Positions 1-7,484 of a stretch of 20,470 nucleotides of DNA are shown piece after piece. The position numbers and the translations under genes were made by a program. Within the stretch, counting starts at the first letter, position 1, and the number at the start of each line of letters is the position of its first letter. The notes under the pieces are model-generated. The model did not search any database. It saw only the letters and a program-made list of their open reading frames with translations, and was not told the origin of the DNA. The stretch comes from CAZNDN01 sp964571815 (GTDB lineage: Bacteria > Fibrobacterota > Chitinivibrionia > Chitinivibrionales > WJKA01): assembly GCA_964571815.1 (NCBI GenBank), contig CAZNDN010000069.1, forward strand, positions 1 to 20,470, given 5' to 3'.

Positions 1-1478
1 GGTGAGACGAGCACCGAAACAGGCCTCGACCTTTTTTCCGCAAACCGCAGCCGCACCACATGCAGTCCACGCATGGTTCGTGTGGGAAGGGCTACGGATT
101 GATTGGGCTCGAGGTTGTCCGCGCTGAAAACGCAGCGACCGGAAAGGGAGAAAACCTTGACGCTTTCCAGATTTTCACTGCCGGCAATTCTGCCGTTGCG
201 TATCCACGTGTCGACCGCGGCGGCCGGCCGGTACATTGTTTCACCGACAGCGGCATTGCCCGGATTGAGCCAGCTTTGGTCTTCTTCGAAACCGGCCGCT
301 TCCTCCACCCAGGCAAACGGCCAGTGCAGGCTTGAGGATGCATCGCGGGACGTATCGTTTGAAGAGACCAGCTTCAGGTACTCTCCGCTCGTGAGGTTGA
401 TGAGGCAGAGAAACTCGTTGCGCGGCTTGCGAACGTAGGGGGGCATGGCGCTCTGGTCGTACCAGAGACGAGTTGTCTTGACGGCGACGGCGGCATAGTA
501 GGGGTGATTCGACCATTCGGGGTAGTTCCACTCAAGGCCGGTTATTTCACCGTTGCTTTCGGGACTGACTTCGGTTGTGGGGATGTCCTCCGGGAGGGGG
601 TACGATTTGACGATTTCACCGCTGAACCGGCTTATGAACATGCGCTGGTGAAAATCCCAGGTGCCGAATATGGTGGGCACGCTTGCCTCCCGGTAGCCGA
701 AATCCAGGTACAGCATGGCGTTGGTGAAGTGCGTGCTGGAGGAGATCGACGAATTGCAGACCTGTGAGGTCACGATCGTATCCTCGCCGGCGGGTGTTGT
801 TGCCGGCAGGTTGTGGAGTGTTGCCCGGCTGCCGGCTTCTCCTTGAAGCTCGACCATGAAGCAGTGGCGCGCCTGCTCGGCATGCGCACCGTAGCTCCCG
901 TCGCGGGAAAGCCCGCCGAGGAACGAACCGTAAGTCCATAAGGTCGATTCATCCCACGAGGCGCCGTTCCACGCTCTTTTCATTGTCTGTCCGCAGCCGT
1001 CAAGTGTCAGCTTGTCCGCATCGTCGTGCTTGCCGCACGTACCGAAAACGATCGCGGGATCCCCGCGTTCCTTGACAAAACGGGGAACGTAGGCATTGTC
1101 GGCCACCTTGATGTCGGAGCCGTCTCCCGAGACCCTGCGCATCCACGAAGTACTCGGGGTGTTGACAAACTCCGAATTGGGACCGGTCGCCCACGCGGCC
1201 CACTCACCGTCGGGCGACAACACCGGAAGAATGGCGTCGGCGGTTCCCTGCAGCACCCGCACTTCGGGAGACCCCTCCTGCACGCCGGTATAGTCAACCA
1301 GGCACAATCCCACGTTGTCGGCCTTGAAAATCAGTTTGACCCGATCGGTGGCACAGAACGAACGGACTTCTTCGACCGATGCGATGCGTACGGACGGCTG
1401 ACCGTTGATATCGGCGAAACGGGGAACTGCGATGCATCCGAAAAGAATACACGCCAAAGCTCGTGCTGCTCCAACCAT
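1..1478 (-). CDS. Secreted TolB/WD40-like beta-propeller protein with C-terminal sorting-like domain (3' end cut by window edge)
   Basis: Reading the minus strand from ATG 1478 gives 492 codons with no stop down to the left edge, so the end of the gene lies outside the window. The start is supported by an AAGGAGAG ribosome site (1491..1484) 5 bp upstream of the ATG. Residues 1-22 form a signal peptide (MVGAARALACILFGC...). The body contains propeller-type blade motifs such as LSPDGEWAAW (about residue 85-95) and EWSNHPYYAAVAV, typical of TolB/PD40-like folds. The last ~60 visible residues (VKVFSLSGR ... GLHVVRLRF) resemble the beta-sandwich sorting tails of T9SS cargo, so the true C terminus is probably close. 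It lies 35 bp after the SGNH hydrolase gene and is almost certainly co-transcribed with it. The substrate is unknown; it probably acts outside the cell or on the surface. That the frame is real is well supported; the function is inferred from the fold only. Confidence 0.82.
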   Translation of the reverse strand, partial: MVGAARALACILFGCIAVPRFADINGQPSVRIASVEEVRSFCATDRVKLIFKADNVGLCLVDYTGVQEGSPEVRVLQGTADAILPVLSPDGEWAAWATGPNSEFVNTPSTSWMRRVSGDGSDIKVADNAYVPRFVKERGDPAIVFGTCGKHDDADKLTLDGCGQTMKRAWNGASWDESTLWTYGSFLGGLSRDGSYGAHAEQARHCFMVELQGEAGSRATLHNLPATTPAGEDTIVTSQVCNSSISSSTHFTNAMLYLDFGYREASVPTIFGTWDFHQRMFISRFSGEIVKSYPLPEDIPTTEVSPESNGEITGLEWNYPEWSNHPYYAAVAVKTTRLWYDQSAMPPYVRKPRNEFLCLINLTSGEYLKLVSSNDTSRDASSSLHWPFAWVEEAAGFEEDQSWLNPGNAAVGETMYRPAAAVDTWIRNGRIAGSENLESVKVFSLSGRCVFSADNLEPNQSVALPTRTMRGLHVVRLRFAEKRSRPVSVLVS

Positions 1479-1513
1479 GTGTGCTCTCCTTGGTGGCGGT
1501 GTCGTGGAATGTC

Positions 1514-2944
1514 TCATTGGTGGTCCCTTTTTCGTCGATTGCCCCCCTCGCGACTTCCGTCAAGGCCTTGCTTCAATCGTTGCCCACCGGCATTGAACTG
1601 TCCCTTTTCCGATTGAATCGAAACACCCCCTTGCCTGACCTGCACTGCCGGCCAACCGGCAGTTGTCTCTGCGCCCCGCCCCCGCGGGGGGGAATGCCGC
1701 ACGGGGAGGTCGCGCAGGCTTTGCCGGATATCGGCAAGGAGCGCGTTGAAAACTTCCCACGATCCGCGCTCGTTTTCGTGCGGCGGGTTAATCGTATAAC
1801 CAGCGCCCTCCTCGCCGGGCCGCGGCCAATCGTCGGGCAGATGCGGCTGCGGGTCGGCAATTACGTAGTTGTCCCATGAAGCCGCTATCTGGTTGAAAAA
1901 TACAATACTGCTGTCACGAAGGCGTCCGGAGTTGGAGTCGGGAAGGGTGTTATCGATCTGGAAGACGGTAAGAAACTCTTTTCCCTGTTTCGCTTCCGCA
2001 ATCCGCTCCCGCAGCTCCCGCACCGAGCTTTTCCATTCCGCTCCACCGGCCTGCTGGTTGTTGGCATACTGGATAATGACAACATCGGGATCGGCGCTCC
2101 GAATATGGGCGATATAGTCGGCACGCGGGCAGCGCGGGTCTTCGTGGGATTCCTCGGTTCTCATCTGCACCGGATATCCCATTCCACCTATTGACATCTG
2201 CCCGGTCATCCAGCCGGGAGCTGTCAGGGATCGGGCGCTGAAACCGTAGATGATCACGCGGCCTGAAGTGCAGCGAATCTTCAGCGTCCGGCACGGAGCG
2301 GGTTTGAGCGTGATACTCACAAGATCGGTGTACGGTGTGCCCGTGTCCGCGGCGCTCACCTCGAGTGAGTCGTACGTTTCAAGTGAAGCGGAATCGTTGC
2401 CCGCGCGGAGCAGGACCTCGCATGCGCCTTCATCGGGCCCCCGCCGGAACAGGAAATTGCACCGGAGCGTGTCGGAGGGGTCGATACCCGTCTGTTCGCC
2501 GATCGGATACGGCTGGATGTACCGGCCGGACTCGGGCAGAATGAATCCATCGGTATGATAGGTGTTGTATGTCAAGGTGCTGTCGCAGTGCTCCGGTGTC
2601 CACAACGGCTCGCCGTCGGTGGTATACCGCCTGATGACCGATCCGTGGATCTTGTTCTGATAGACGGCGCGCGGTCCTCCCATGACCAGCGACGAGCCCG
2701 TGAGGATGCCCCTTTCGCGGGCAAAACGCGCCAGGCCCCCGGCGGCATAGCAGTAAAACGTGCGGCTGTTGCCGAAGTAGAGCACACTCAACGCCCCCGT
2801 ACCGTCGGCGAAATCGCGCGCAAGAGAAAGGACATGAGGAGAACATCCGACCCTGGGAACCGTCACGGGGGAATCGCACATAACAATCGTTCCTTTCAGA
2901 CACAGGACCAATGGAAGCAGACGAAGCGGCCAAAGAGTTTTCAT
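1514..2944 (-). CDS. Secreted SGNH/GDSL-type hydrolase with inserted beta domain
   Basis: 476 aa. The chosen ATG (2944) follows an AAGGA site by 6-7 nt and begins a clear signal peptide (MKTLWPLRLLPLVLCL); a longer frame open to 2986 lacks these. SGNH block I is VLYFGNS (Ser60), the oxyanion block is DPDVVIIQYANNQ (Asn295/296), and block V is NPPHEN (His389). The usual catalytic Asp of the DxxH motif is Asn386 here, so activity may be altered or may rest on a Ser-His dyad. Between blocks I and III, roughly residues 115-250, is a beta-rich insertion resembling an Ig-like or carbohydrate-binding domain. The last ~60 residues (after 415) are low-complexity and charged, unlike the family. The likely role is esterase or deacetylase activity on extracellular glycans, which is inferred. 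It is first in a minus-strand operon with the beta-propeller gene, divergent from the GntR/LacI regulator. Confidence 0.8.
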   Translation of the reverse strand: MKTLWPLRLLPLVLCLKGTIVMCDSPVTVPRVGCSPHVLSLARDFADGTGALSVLYFGNSRTFYCYAAGGLARFARERGILTGSSLVMGGPRAVYQNKIHGSVIRRYTTDGEPLWTPEHCDSTLTYNTYHTDGFILPESGRYIQPYPIGEQTGIDPSDTLRCNFLFRRGPDEGACEVLLRAGNDSASLETYDSLEVSAADTGTPYTDLVSITLKPAPCRTLKIRCTSGRVIIYGFSARSLTAPGWMTGQMSIGGMGYPVQMRTEESHEDPRCPRADYIAHIRSADPDVVIIQYANNQQAGGAEWKSSVRELRERIAEAKQGKEFLTVFQIDNTLPDSNSGRLRDSSIVFFNQIAASWDNYVIADPQPHLPDDWPRPGEEGAGYTINPPHENERGSWEVFNALLADIRQSLRDLPVRHSPPRGRGAETTAGWPAVQVRQGGVSIQSEKGQFNAGGQRLKQGLDGSREGGNRRKRDHQ

Positions 2945-3298
2945 GAAGAATCCTTCAGTATAGTGACGAACGGATAGGCGCACCACGGGTGGGTATGTTT
3001 GGGTTGCCCGTGCGAAGGCCGAATGTCGACCTCACACCGGGCCACCTGCTTTGGATCGGTTTCCGCGGTTCGCCGGTCCTCCATCCTGCATGCGTCTCGC
3101 GAAACAGCCATTCCGCGCACCATTCAAAGTCGTATGGTGCTTACATATATGGTAATATAATTCTATAAAACTGGATTCCATTCAATAATAATTGCTTTCG
3201 GGGGCTAGTAGGTGTTATATTTATTATACAGCAATGGGCAGTGTGCTTTTGCTGATCCACTTTTTCCGCACTCGCTCGTGAACTCGGGGCTTTTCGGC
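2945..3298. promoter_or_regulatory. Divergent regulatory region with inverted-repeat operator candidate
   Basis: This 354-bp gene-free stretch separates the minus-strand SGNH operon from the plus-strand regulator. It contains a perfect 7-bp inverted repeat, GCACCAT (3117-3123), a 10-nt spacer, and ATGGTGC (3134-3140). A TATAAT box at 3156-3161 lies in the most AT-rich part; with a 17-nt spacer the -35 position (3133-3138) falls inside the right half-site, a classical repressor geometry. A third GCACCAT occurs at 3301-3307 over the regulator start codon. A weaker 6-bp inverted repeat (CACGGG 2984-2989, CCCGTG 3007-3012) lies in the leader of the SGNH gene. No convincing -35 box is visible on either strand. 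The operator role is inferred. Confidence 0.45.
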
Positions 3299-4915
3299 AT
3301 GCACCATCAATCCCGTCCCGCGGTACAGCAGGCAATCGACTACATCGTCTCCTCGATAGCGTCCGGTGCGTTTGCCCGGGGCGACCGGCTGCCGAGTATG
3401 AAGCGGCTGGCGTCGCTTGCCGGTGTTTCGCTGGTGACCATGTGGAAAGCGGTCAACACGTTGAAAGACCGTGGTGTCCTCGATTGCATGCGTGGCCGGC
3501 CGACCCGCGTGGGGGAGCGAAGCCGCTCTGTTCCGCCGCTCTCCGCGGAGCAGACCGGCGAGAAGGGGAGGGCGAAGGAGGTTTCCCCGGTCGTACGTCG
3601 TGTGCTGTCCGCAATCGAAGACAGTATCGTGCAGGGCCGCTATCTGCCCGGCAATCGGCTCCCATCGTACAAAGAACTTCAGAGTGAACTCGGCGTTTCG
3701 TACCGTCCGTTGAAAAAGGCTCTGACGGAGCTTCAGCGCAGAGGGGTTATCGTTGCCTGGAAAAGGGGATACGCGTTACCGGGGCATGCTCGTCGCAGCA
3801 CGCCGCGATCGAGGATTGTGTTTCTGGCCGCCCGGCAGGTCGGGGAAACCATGCGACTCGATCTGGGAGGTGGGCTCCTGCTGCATCTTCTGGAGCAGGA
3901 ATGTGCCAAAGGCGGCATGGTTCTGGATCGGATTATGTATTTCGCGAAGGGGCCGCGCCTGGTGTTTGTCGATATCCCGACCGGGAGCGAGTATGACGAA
4001 TTGAGAGACCGGCCTGAAGTGATCGGCTATATCGTAATGGCGGTCAACCGCGAATCAAGTCACAATCGGGTTATGGAGTGGCTTTCGCTGATGAAAAAAC
4101 CCGTGGCGCTTCTGTCCAACCTTCGGCGCTCTCACCTGCCTCTTCCGCGGAAAAACCAGAGAGTGTTTCGCTATTTCGTTACGGGGACGACCGCCACGCC
4201 GGGCAGGGAGGTCGGCGAATTTCTTCTCAACCGCGGGCACCGAAAGGTTGCTTTCTTTTCGGCGTTCCCGACGCTTGACTGGTCGAAGAAGCGGCTTGGC
4301 GGGGTCCGTGAGGCCTTGCGGGACGCGGGGATCTCCGACGGTATCGTCGAGTTTGCACTCGACAACACAACCTATCCGCCGTCGAGCACCGACATGAGTC
4401 GGGAGTCTCGACACGTTGTGGCCGGACTGGAGCAGGCGCTGCGAAACATTGAGAAAGGCCTCCCGCGCGCAATGCTACGCCCTCTTCAACGGCAAATGGA
4501 AGATTTCTTCACCAGCGGCTGGATCACCATCGATAACGCCCTCCGGCTGGAGCCGCTTTTCGACAGGGCGATGGAGCACGACGACATACGAGTGTGGGTG
4601 TGCGCGCACGACCCGGTCGCGGTCTGCGCGCGTGACTACCTGCAGTCCCGCGGTATTCCGGTGCCCGGCCGTATTTCGCTGATTGCCTTTGACAATACGT
4701 ACGACGCGGCCAACAGGCTGATTACTTCCTACGATTTCAACATGACCGGTCTTGCGCATGCCCTGATGGGCTACCTCCTGAGATCGGGATATTTCGCCGC
4801 CCCCCGCGCCGGGAGTGTGACGGAAGTCAGGGGGATGATCGTTGAGCGGATGACTACCTCGGGCGAGCCTGCCGGGCCGGGACAAAACCTTCTCGCATCG
4901 GGGGCACGGCGGTAA
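3299..4915 (+). CDS. Transcriptional regulator: two GntR winged helices plus LacI-type sensor domain
   Basis: 538 aa from ATG 3299. In-frame GTG 3212 would add 29 residues that match no domain, and the ATG places the first helix where GntR proteins normally start. Residues 5-70 form a GntR wHTH (RLPSMKRLASLAGVSLVTMWKA...LKDRGV). Residues 95-162 form a second (RLPSYKELQSELGVSYRPLKKALTELQRRGV). Residues ~170-520 are a periplasmic-binding-protein-like sensor of the LacI/GalR kind: GHRKVAFFSA (313-322), a RLGGVREALRDAG segment (332-344), and VCAHDPVAVCARDYLQSRGI followed by ISLIAFDN (434-466). Such sensors usually bind sugars. Single GntR-LacI fusions (AraR type) are known; two wHTH domains in one chain are unusual. 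It probably controls the divergent SGNH operon, itself and perhaps the downstream gene run. Target and ligand are inferred. Confidence 0.9.
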   Translation: MHHQSRPAVQQAIDYIVSSIASGAFARGDRLPSMKRLASLAGVSLVTMWKAVNTLKDRGVLDCMRGRPTRVGERSRSVPPLSAEQTGEKGRAKEVSPVVRRVLSAIEDSIVQGRYLPGNRLPSYKELQSELGVSYRPLKKALTELQRRGVIVAWKRGYALPGHARRSTPRSRIVFLAARQVGETMRLDLGGGLLLHLLEQECAKGGMVLDRIMYFAKGPRLVFVDIPTGSEYDELRDRPEVIGYIVMAVNRESSHNRVMEWLSLMKKPVALLSNLRRSHLPLPRKNQRVFRYFVTGTTATPGREVGEFLLNRGHRKVAFFSAFPTLDWSKKRLGGVREALRDAGISDGIVEFALDNTTYPPSSTDMSRESRHVVAGLEQALRNIEKGLPRAMLRPLQRQMEDFFTSGWITIDNALRLEPLFDRAMEHDDIRVWVCAHDPVAVCARDYLQSRGIPVPGRISLIAFDNTYDAANRLITSYDFNMTGLAHALMGYLLRSGYFAAPRAGSVTEVRGMIVERMTTSGEPAGPGQNLLASGARR

Positions 4916-4999
4916 GCAGGTCGCTGCAACAAACCCGATACATATCGAACCGAACGGGCGGACCAGACTCTTCTGATACGATAGTATAATTCTTATAAC

Positions 5000-5028
5000 C
5001 TTCCGTGCCAACAGGGGAAGTTTTTTTT
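5000..5028 (+). terminator. Weak intrinsic terminator after the regulator
   Basis: A 5-bp stem (CTTCC 5000-5004 with GGAAG 5016-5020, 11-nt loop) is followed directly by eight T (5021-5028). It lies 84 bp after the regulator stop. The T-run is convincing but the stem is short. Confidence 0.4.
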
Positions 5029-5036
5029 ATCCAGCT

Positions 5037-5065
5037 TTGAGGATTCTCCTGTATTATATTATTTA
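5037..5065 (+). promoter_or_regulatory. Candidate promoter of the propeller/FN3/SGNH gene run
   Basis: TTGAGG (5037-5042), a 17-nt spacer and TATTTA (5060-5065) lie in an AT-rich patch just after the regulator terminator. Alternative -10 hexamers TATTAT and TATATT overlap at 5052-5060. If used, it gives a leader of about 340 nt before the first gene. A separate TATAAT at 4985-4990 has no recognisable -35. Confidence 0.35.
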
Positions 5066-5220
5066 GCGTAAGGAAATAGTGAATTTCAGGGGTCGGGACA
5101 ATCTGGTCAATGAAGAGGTTCGTGGGATTTGAACCGAATCGCCCGCGGGATGTGCGTACCGTACCGGATTACCAGTCGATTGCCGGAGGGAAGTCGTCAC
5201 GCTTTCGATGACATAAAAAC

Positions 5221-5287
5221 AATCGCCGCCAGGGGCGGGCGCCCACTCTTCCCCCCCCCAGCGTCTACCCCTTGGTGGCGGTTTTTT
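5221..5287 (+). terminator. Strong hairpin plus T-run inside the leader (terminator or attenuator)
   Basis: AATCGCCGCCA (5221-5231) pairs with TGGTGGCGGTT (5273-5283), including two G.U pairs. Beyond a single bulged T (5272) the helix continues with GGGG 5232-5235 and CCCC 5268-5271. Six T follow the GC-rich stem (5282-5287). The 32-nt loop holds a GGGCGCCC palindrome and a run of nine C. A-rich sequence on the 5' side (about 5215-5222) means the reverse orientation could also terminate. It sits 123 bp before the first gene of the run, downstream of the candidate promoter. The rest of 4916-5410 shows no convincing gene. Confidence 0.6.
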
Positions 5288-5410
5288 CCCCGGCAGGCGT
5301 TGAAGGACGGGGGGATAGTCTGTCGGAAGTACGCGAATACGAATCAGTTCCAGTCCGGTCCGTGAATCGGGCGGCAGTCGGTTTTCCTCGATTGCCCGAG
5401 GGGTCGGACT

Positions 5411-7480
5411 ATGAGGAAAAGTGAGGTGGGCTGCATGAGGCAGAGGGCACGTTTTGCGGTCGTCGGCGCATGGGCTTTCGAAGAGTACACGTTCGAAGGA
5501 TACGGTTTCTACTACTACTCCGACAGCTACGAGGATTCTACCGGCTGTCATGCCAGGGACGGTATCTGGCGGGTCGATCTGGCAACCGGCGAAGAAAAGC
5601 AGATATTCGGTGATAACAGCGGGCGCTATTTGCTTGAAAAGTGTGCTTTGAGTTATAACGGCAAGCAGTTTATTTTCAGCGGAAAGAGCATTGGCAACGG
5701 GATAGTGAATAGCGACGGGACGGATTACAAAAAGATTTCCGCGGAACTGCCGCTGGTGATGTATCCGCCCGGTCAGGACATCTTCTGGTCTAAACTGGGG
5801 TATTATACCCTTCATGGCGACAAGCTTCGACGGTATAATGTAGAAACCGGCGAATACAGAGAGCTTGGATTCCCTAATCTGCTTGGTGGCGGAGTCACAC
5901 CCCCGTTTTACTGCTATGCATCGGGAGACGGTACCCGGGTCTGGACACGCGCGGGTCAGTCGATTCTTTCCTGGGGTGCGAAGAACTACAGGCCCGACAG
6001 GAGTCAGACCTATTATTTTCTGACCGATGAAGGAGTGCCTTCCCGCATGTTCTCCCGCAACTGGTGGGGACACCACGAGACCATCTCGCTTGAAGGCGGA
6101 CACATGCTCTTTCAGAATTTCGGGCACAACGGAATCTGGATTATTCGTTTCGGAGACGGGCAGCATATCGGTGACGTGTGGTACAAGAAGCTGCCGATTC
6201 TGGACGGCAATTATGCGACCGTATGCGGGCAGCCCCTGCAGGGCGACAATCTCAAGAGTATCACCAACAGCAATGTGTGGATTTGCATGTACTACCGGCC
6301 GCATCTTATCGGTCACCCGGAACTGTTCGGAGCCGATGAGCGCTGTTTTATGCAGTCGGTGTATAACTGGCGAACCAACGAGCGTATCCGGGTCCACGGC
6401 CCGGAGGACGGCACCTGGATGCCGCGGTGCAGGTCCTTGACCGCGGTGCAGTACGCGGGTATCTGGAAGGGCTATGACCTGCCCGCCCCCGACGAAGAGG
6501 GGGCTTATCTGGTCGCCTACCGAAAGAACGTGACGTTGCATACGGCCCGGAAAACGGGTACAATGGAGAGGAAGGTGCGGATCGGCAATATCGACGATGC
6601 CGCACTTGAAGGGGTGTCGGCAGCGGTCGAGCCTCAGAGTGCAACCGTATGGCTCGAAGCCGCGGCCGAGAAAACAACCAATTCATTGATTACCGTCACC
6701 CTGAACGTCGAGCCCGCCGCGCTGACCGAAGAGCATCAGAGTGCCGACGTGACCGTGGGCGCGGAGTCGGCACGCAACAGTGTCTCCTTTTCGGTGCACA
6801 CCGACAACACCATGCTTCCCCGCCCGGAGAATTTCGTCGTGTTCCATGTCAACACGACCGACTCGTTTGCGTACCCGGAGCTTACCTGGGATGATGCGGC
6901 GGAGGGCGAGGACGGATACTATGTCGAATTTTTCACGACGTACAACTGGAACACCGAATGGGACGTGATCGATACGCTCGGTCCCGACCGGACACGCTAC
7001 GTCTCGCCTCTGCACGATTACACGGACGAAACCAGGGACGGCAAATACCGTATCCGGGCATTCACCGACGACGGGCTCTATTCTCCGTACTCCGACGAAG
7101 GAGGGTTCGGGGTGCCGCCCGACAGTCTGGTGCCGCCGCCACAGGAGAAGATTCTGCCGGTCTGGCAGTCCGACGATATTTCGGCAGGGGAGTGGAAGAA
7201 GCCCGTCTCCCATGGCTCGGCGGGCCCCCGGCGGCTCGACATTTCCCTGACCGGGCAAACGCTGCGGGTTGAGCGCGGGGCTTCGCGCGGCGGCGGCCGG
7301 ATAGAGGTTGTGCTGCCCGACGGCCGCATTCTTGCGCAGCGGCGATTCGGTTGCTCCGACGGAGGAACAATCGGCTGTGCACTCCCTGCCTGCGCAACGG
7401 GGATCGTCATGATACGAATTGTCGATTCATCCGGATCGCTGGTTACCGCACGAAAACCGGTCACACCACAAAGGAGATAA
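5411..7480 (+). CDS. Beta-propeller / BACON-like / FN3 protein, paralogue A
   Basis: 689 aa. Domains: TolB/WD40-like propeller (~23-375; blade motifs such as LSYNGKQFIFSGKS and a NWWGHHETISLEGG segment), a BACON-like Ig domain (~375-465; VEPQSATVWLEAA followed by NVEPAALT), an FN3 domain (~468-567; PELTWDDAAEGEDGYYVEF through KYRIRAFTDDGLYSPYSDEG) and a C-terminal sorting-like beta domain (~608-689). It aligns along its whole length with the gene at 8661-10736; by eye the first ~80 residues of the mature part are about 80% identical. The N terminus is odd: paralogue B has a full signal peptide before FEEYTFEGYGF, while here only a short weak hydrophobic stretch (FAVVGAWA) precedes it. ATG 5411 has a GAGGGG site; ATG 5435 with GAGGTGG is an equally good start. 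It is first of a four-gene run. Binding or catalytic function is unknown. Confidence 0.88.
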   Translation: MRKSEVGCMRQRARFAVVGAWAFEEYTFEGYGFYYYSDSYEDSTGCHARDGIWRVDLATGEEKQIFGDNSGRYLLEKCALSYNGKQFIFSGKSIGNGIVNSDGTDYKKISAELPLVMYPPGQDIFWSKLGYYTLHGDKLRRYNVETGEYRELGFPNLLGGGVTPPFYCYASGDGTRVWTRAGQSILSWGAKNYRPDRSQTYYFLTDEGVPSRMFSRNWWGHHETISLEGGHMLFQNFGHNGIWIIRFGDGQHIGDVWYKKLPILDGNYATVCGQPLQGDNLKSITNSNVWICMYYRPHLIGHPELFGADERCFMQSVYNWRTNERIRVHGPEDGTWMPRCRSLTAVQYAGIWKGYDLPAPDEEGAYLVAYRKNVTLHTARKTGTMERKVRIGNIDDAALEGVSAAVEPQSATVWLEAAAEKTTNSLITVTLNVEPAALTEEHQSADVTVGAESARNSVSFSVHTDNTMLPRPENFVVFHVNTTDSFAYPELTWDDAAEGEDGYYVEFFTTYNWNTEWDVIDTLGPDRTRYVSPLHDYTDETRDGKYRIRAFTDDGLYSPYSDEGGFGVPPDSLVPPPQEKILPVWQSDDISAGEWKKPVSHGSAGPRRLDISLTGQTLRVERGASRGGGRIEVVLPDGRILAQRRFGCSDGGTIGCALPACATGIVMIRIVDSSGSLVTARKPVTPQRR

Positions 7481-7484
7481 CCCA

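Noticed and set aside
5105..5150. A GGTTCAAATCCC string on the minus strand resembling a tRNA T-loop
   Set aside because: The T-stem does not pair (TTCGG against CCCAC) and no anticodon or acceptor arm can be built around it.
5129..5365. 78-codon plus-strand frame in the leader
   Set aside because: It runs through the terminator hairpin and C-run, has no ribosome site and no protein-like character.
5063..6541. Long minus-strand open frame (492 codons) opposite paralogue A
   Set aside because: It lies antisense to a clearly conserved four-domain protein. A similar antisense frame opposite paralogue B (8514-9656) exists only because the two genes are homologous. The translation has no domain features.
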